Positions 5,929 to 5,952 of a stretch of 5,952 bases of DNA are shown here, piece by piece (positions within the stretch are counted from its first letter, which is position 1; every line of letters begins with the position of its first letter). Origin of the DNA: Pseudomonas sp. (lineage in GTDB: Bacteria > Pseudomonadota > Gammaproteobacteria > Pseudomonadales > Pseudomonadaceae); assembly GCA_029240955.1 (NCBI GenBank), contig JARDZH010000155.1:1-5952 (forward strand), given 5' to 3'. A model generated the notes under the pieces. It was not told the origin of the DNA, did no database searches, and saw nothing but the letters and a program-made list of their open reading frames with translations. The translations under genes and the position numbers were made by a program.

Positions 5929-5952
5929 TTACTCGTCAGCGCCCTTGTCGAT
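5929..5952 (-). CDS. rpmF: Ribosomal protein bL32 (RpmF), C-terminal end only
   Basis: The last seven codons and the TAA stop of a minus-strand gene read IDKGADE, the C-terminal tail I recall for Pseudomonas large-subunit protein bL32. Only 24 nt are in the window, so the call rests on this short match plus the widely conserved rpmF-plsX order. The stop is four nt before the plsX start. The rest of the gene lies beyond the right edge. Confidence 0.75.
   Translation of the reverse strand: MDKGADE

Noticed and set aside
1..5952. Mobile element, CRISPR array, tRNA/rRNA gene, toxin-antitoxin or defence system
   Set aside because: The whole window is filled by intact housekeeping genes in a conserved order. 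I saw no direct-repeat arrays, insertion-sequence ends, transposase or recombinase motifs, or compositional break.

Overview
The window is a compact block of core fatty-acid and cell-envelope genes, all on the minus strand. Read in the direction of transcription (high to low coordinates) the order is rpmF (last 7 codons only), plsX, fabD, fabG, acpP, fabF, pabC, mltG (5' part only). Gene order, protein sequences and the GC-rich composition point to a gammaproteobacterium of the Pseudomonas group. Three points support this: the RpmF tail reads IDKGADE, fabH is missing between plsX and fabD, and the ACP and FabF proteins look very Pseudomonas-like. The species cannot be fixed from the sequence alone.

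Layout: rpmF stops 4 nt before a TTG-started plsX. A 115-nt gap follows, holding a terminator-like hairpin and a separate perfect 8-bp dyad, and then fabD. fabG follows fabD after 15 nt. A 192-nt gap before acpP carries the best sigma70-type promoter in the window, flanked by an imperfect inverted repeat. acpP is followed 30 nt later by a textbook Rho-independent terminator, and then by GTG-started fabF with a strong ribosome-binding site. fabF and pabC overlap by one base (TGATG). pabC and mltG are 3 nt apart and in the same reading frame. mltG runs off the left edge.

How the genes work together: FabD loads malonyl groups onto the ACP made by acpP. FabF condenses malonyl-ACP with the growing acyl-ACP and FabG reduces the resulting beta-ketoacyl-ACP. 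PlsX draws finished acyl-ACP into phospholipid synthesis as acyl-phosphate. PabC (folate branch) and MltG (peptidoglycan chain release) are co-transcribed passengers. The punctuation around acpP suggests that the carrier protein is made in excess over its neighbours.

I found no mobile element, CRISPR array, RNA gene or novel system. All six full or nearly full genes are intact members of known families with their key residues present. What merits a second look is confined to the intergenic signals, start-codon use and stop-codon arrangement. The long open frames on the plus strand are shadows of the real genes.
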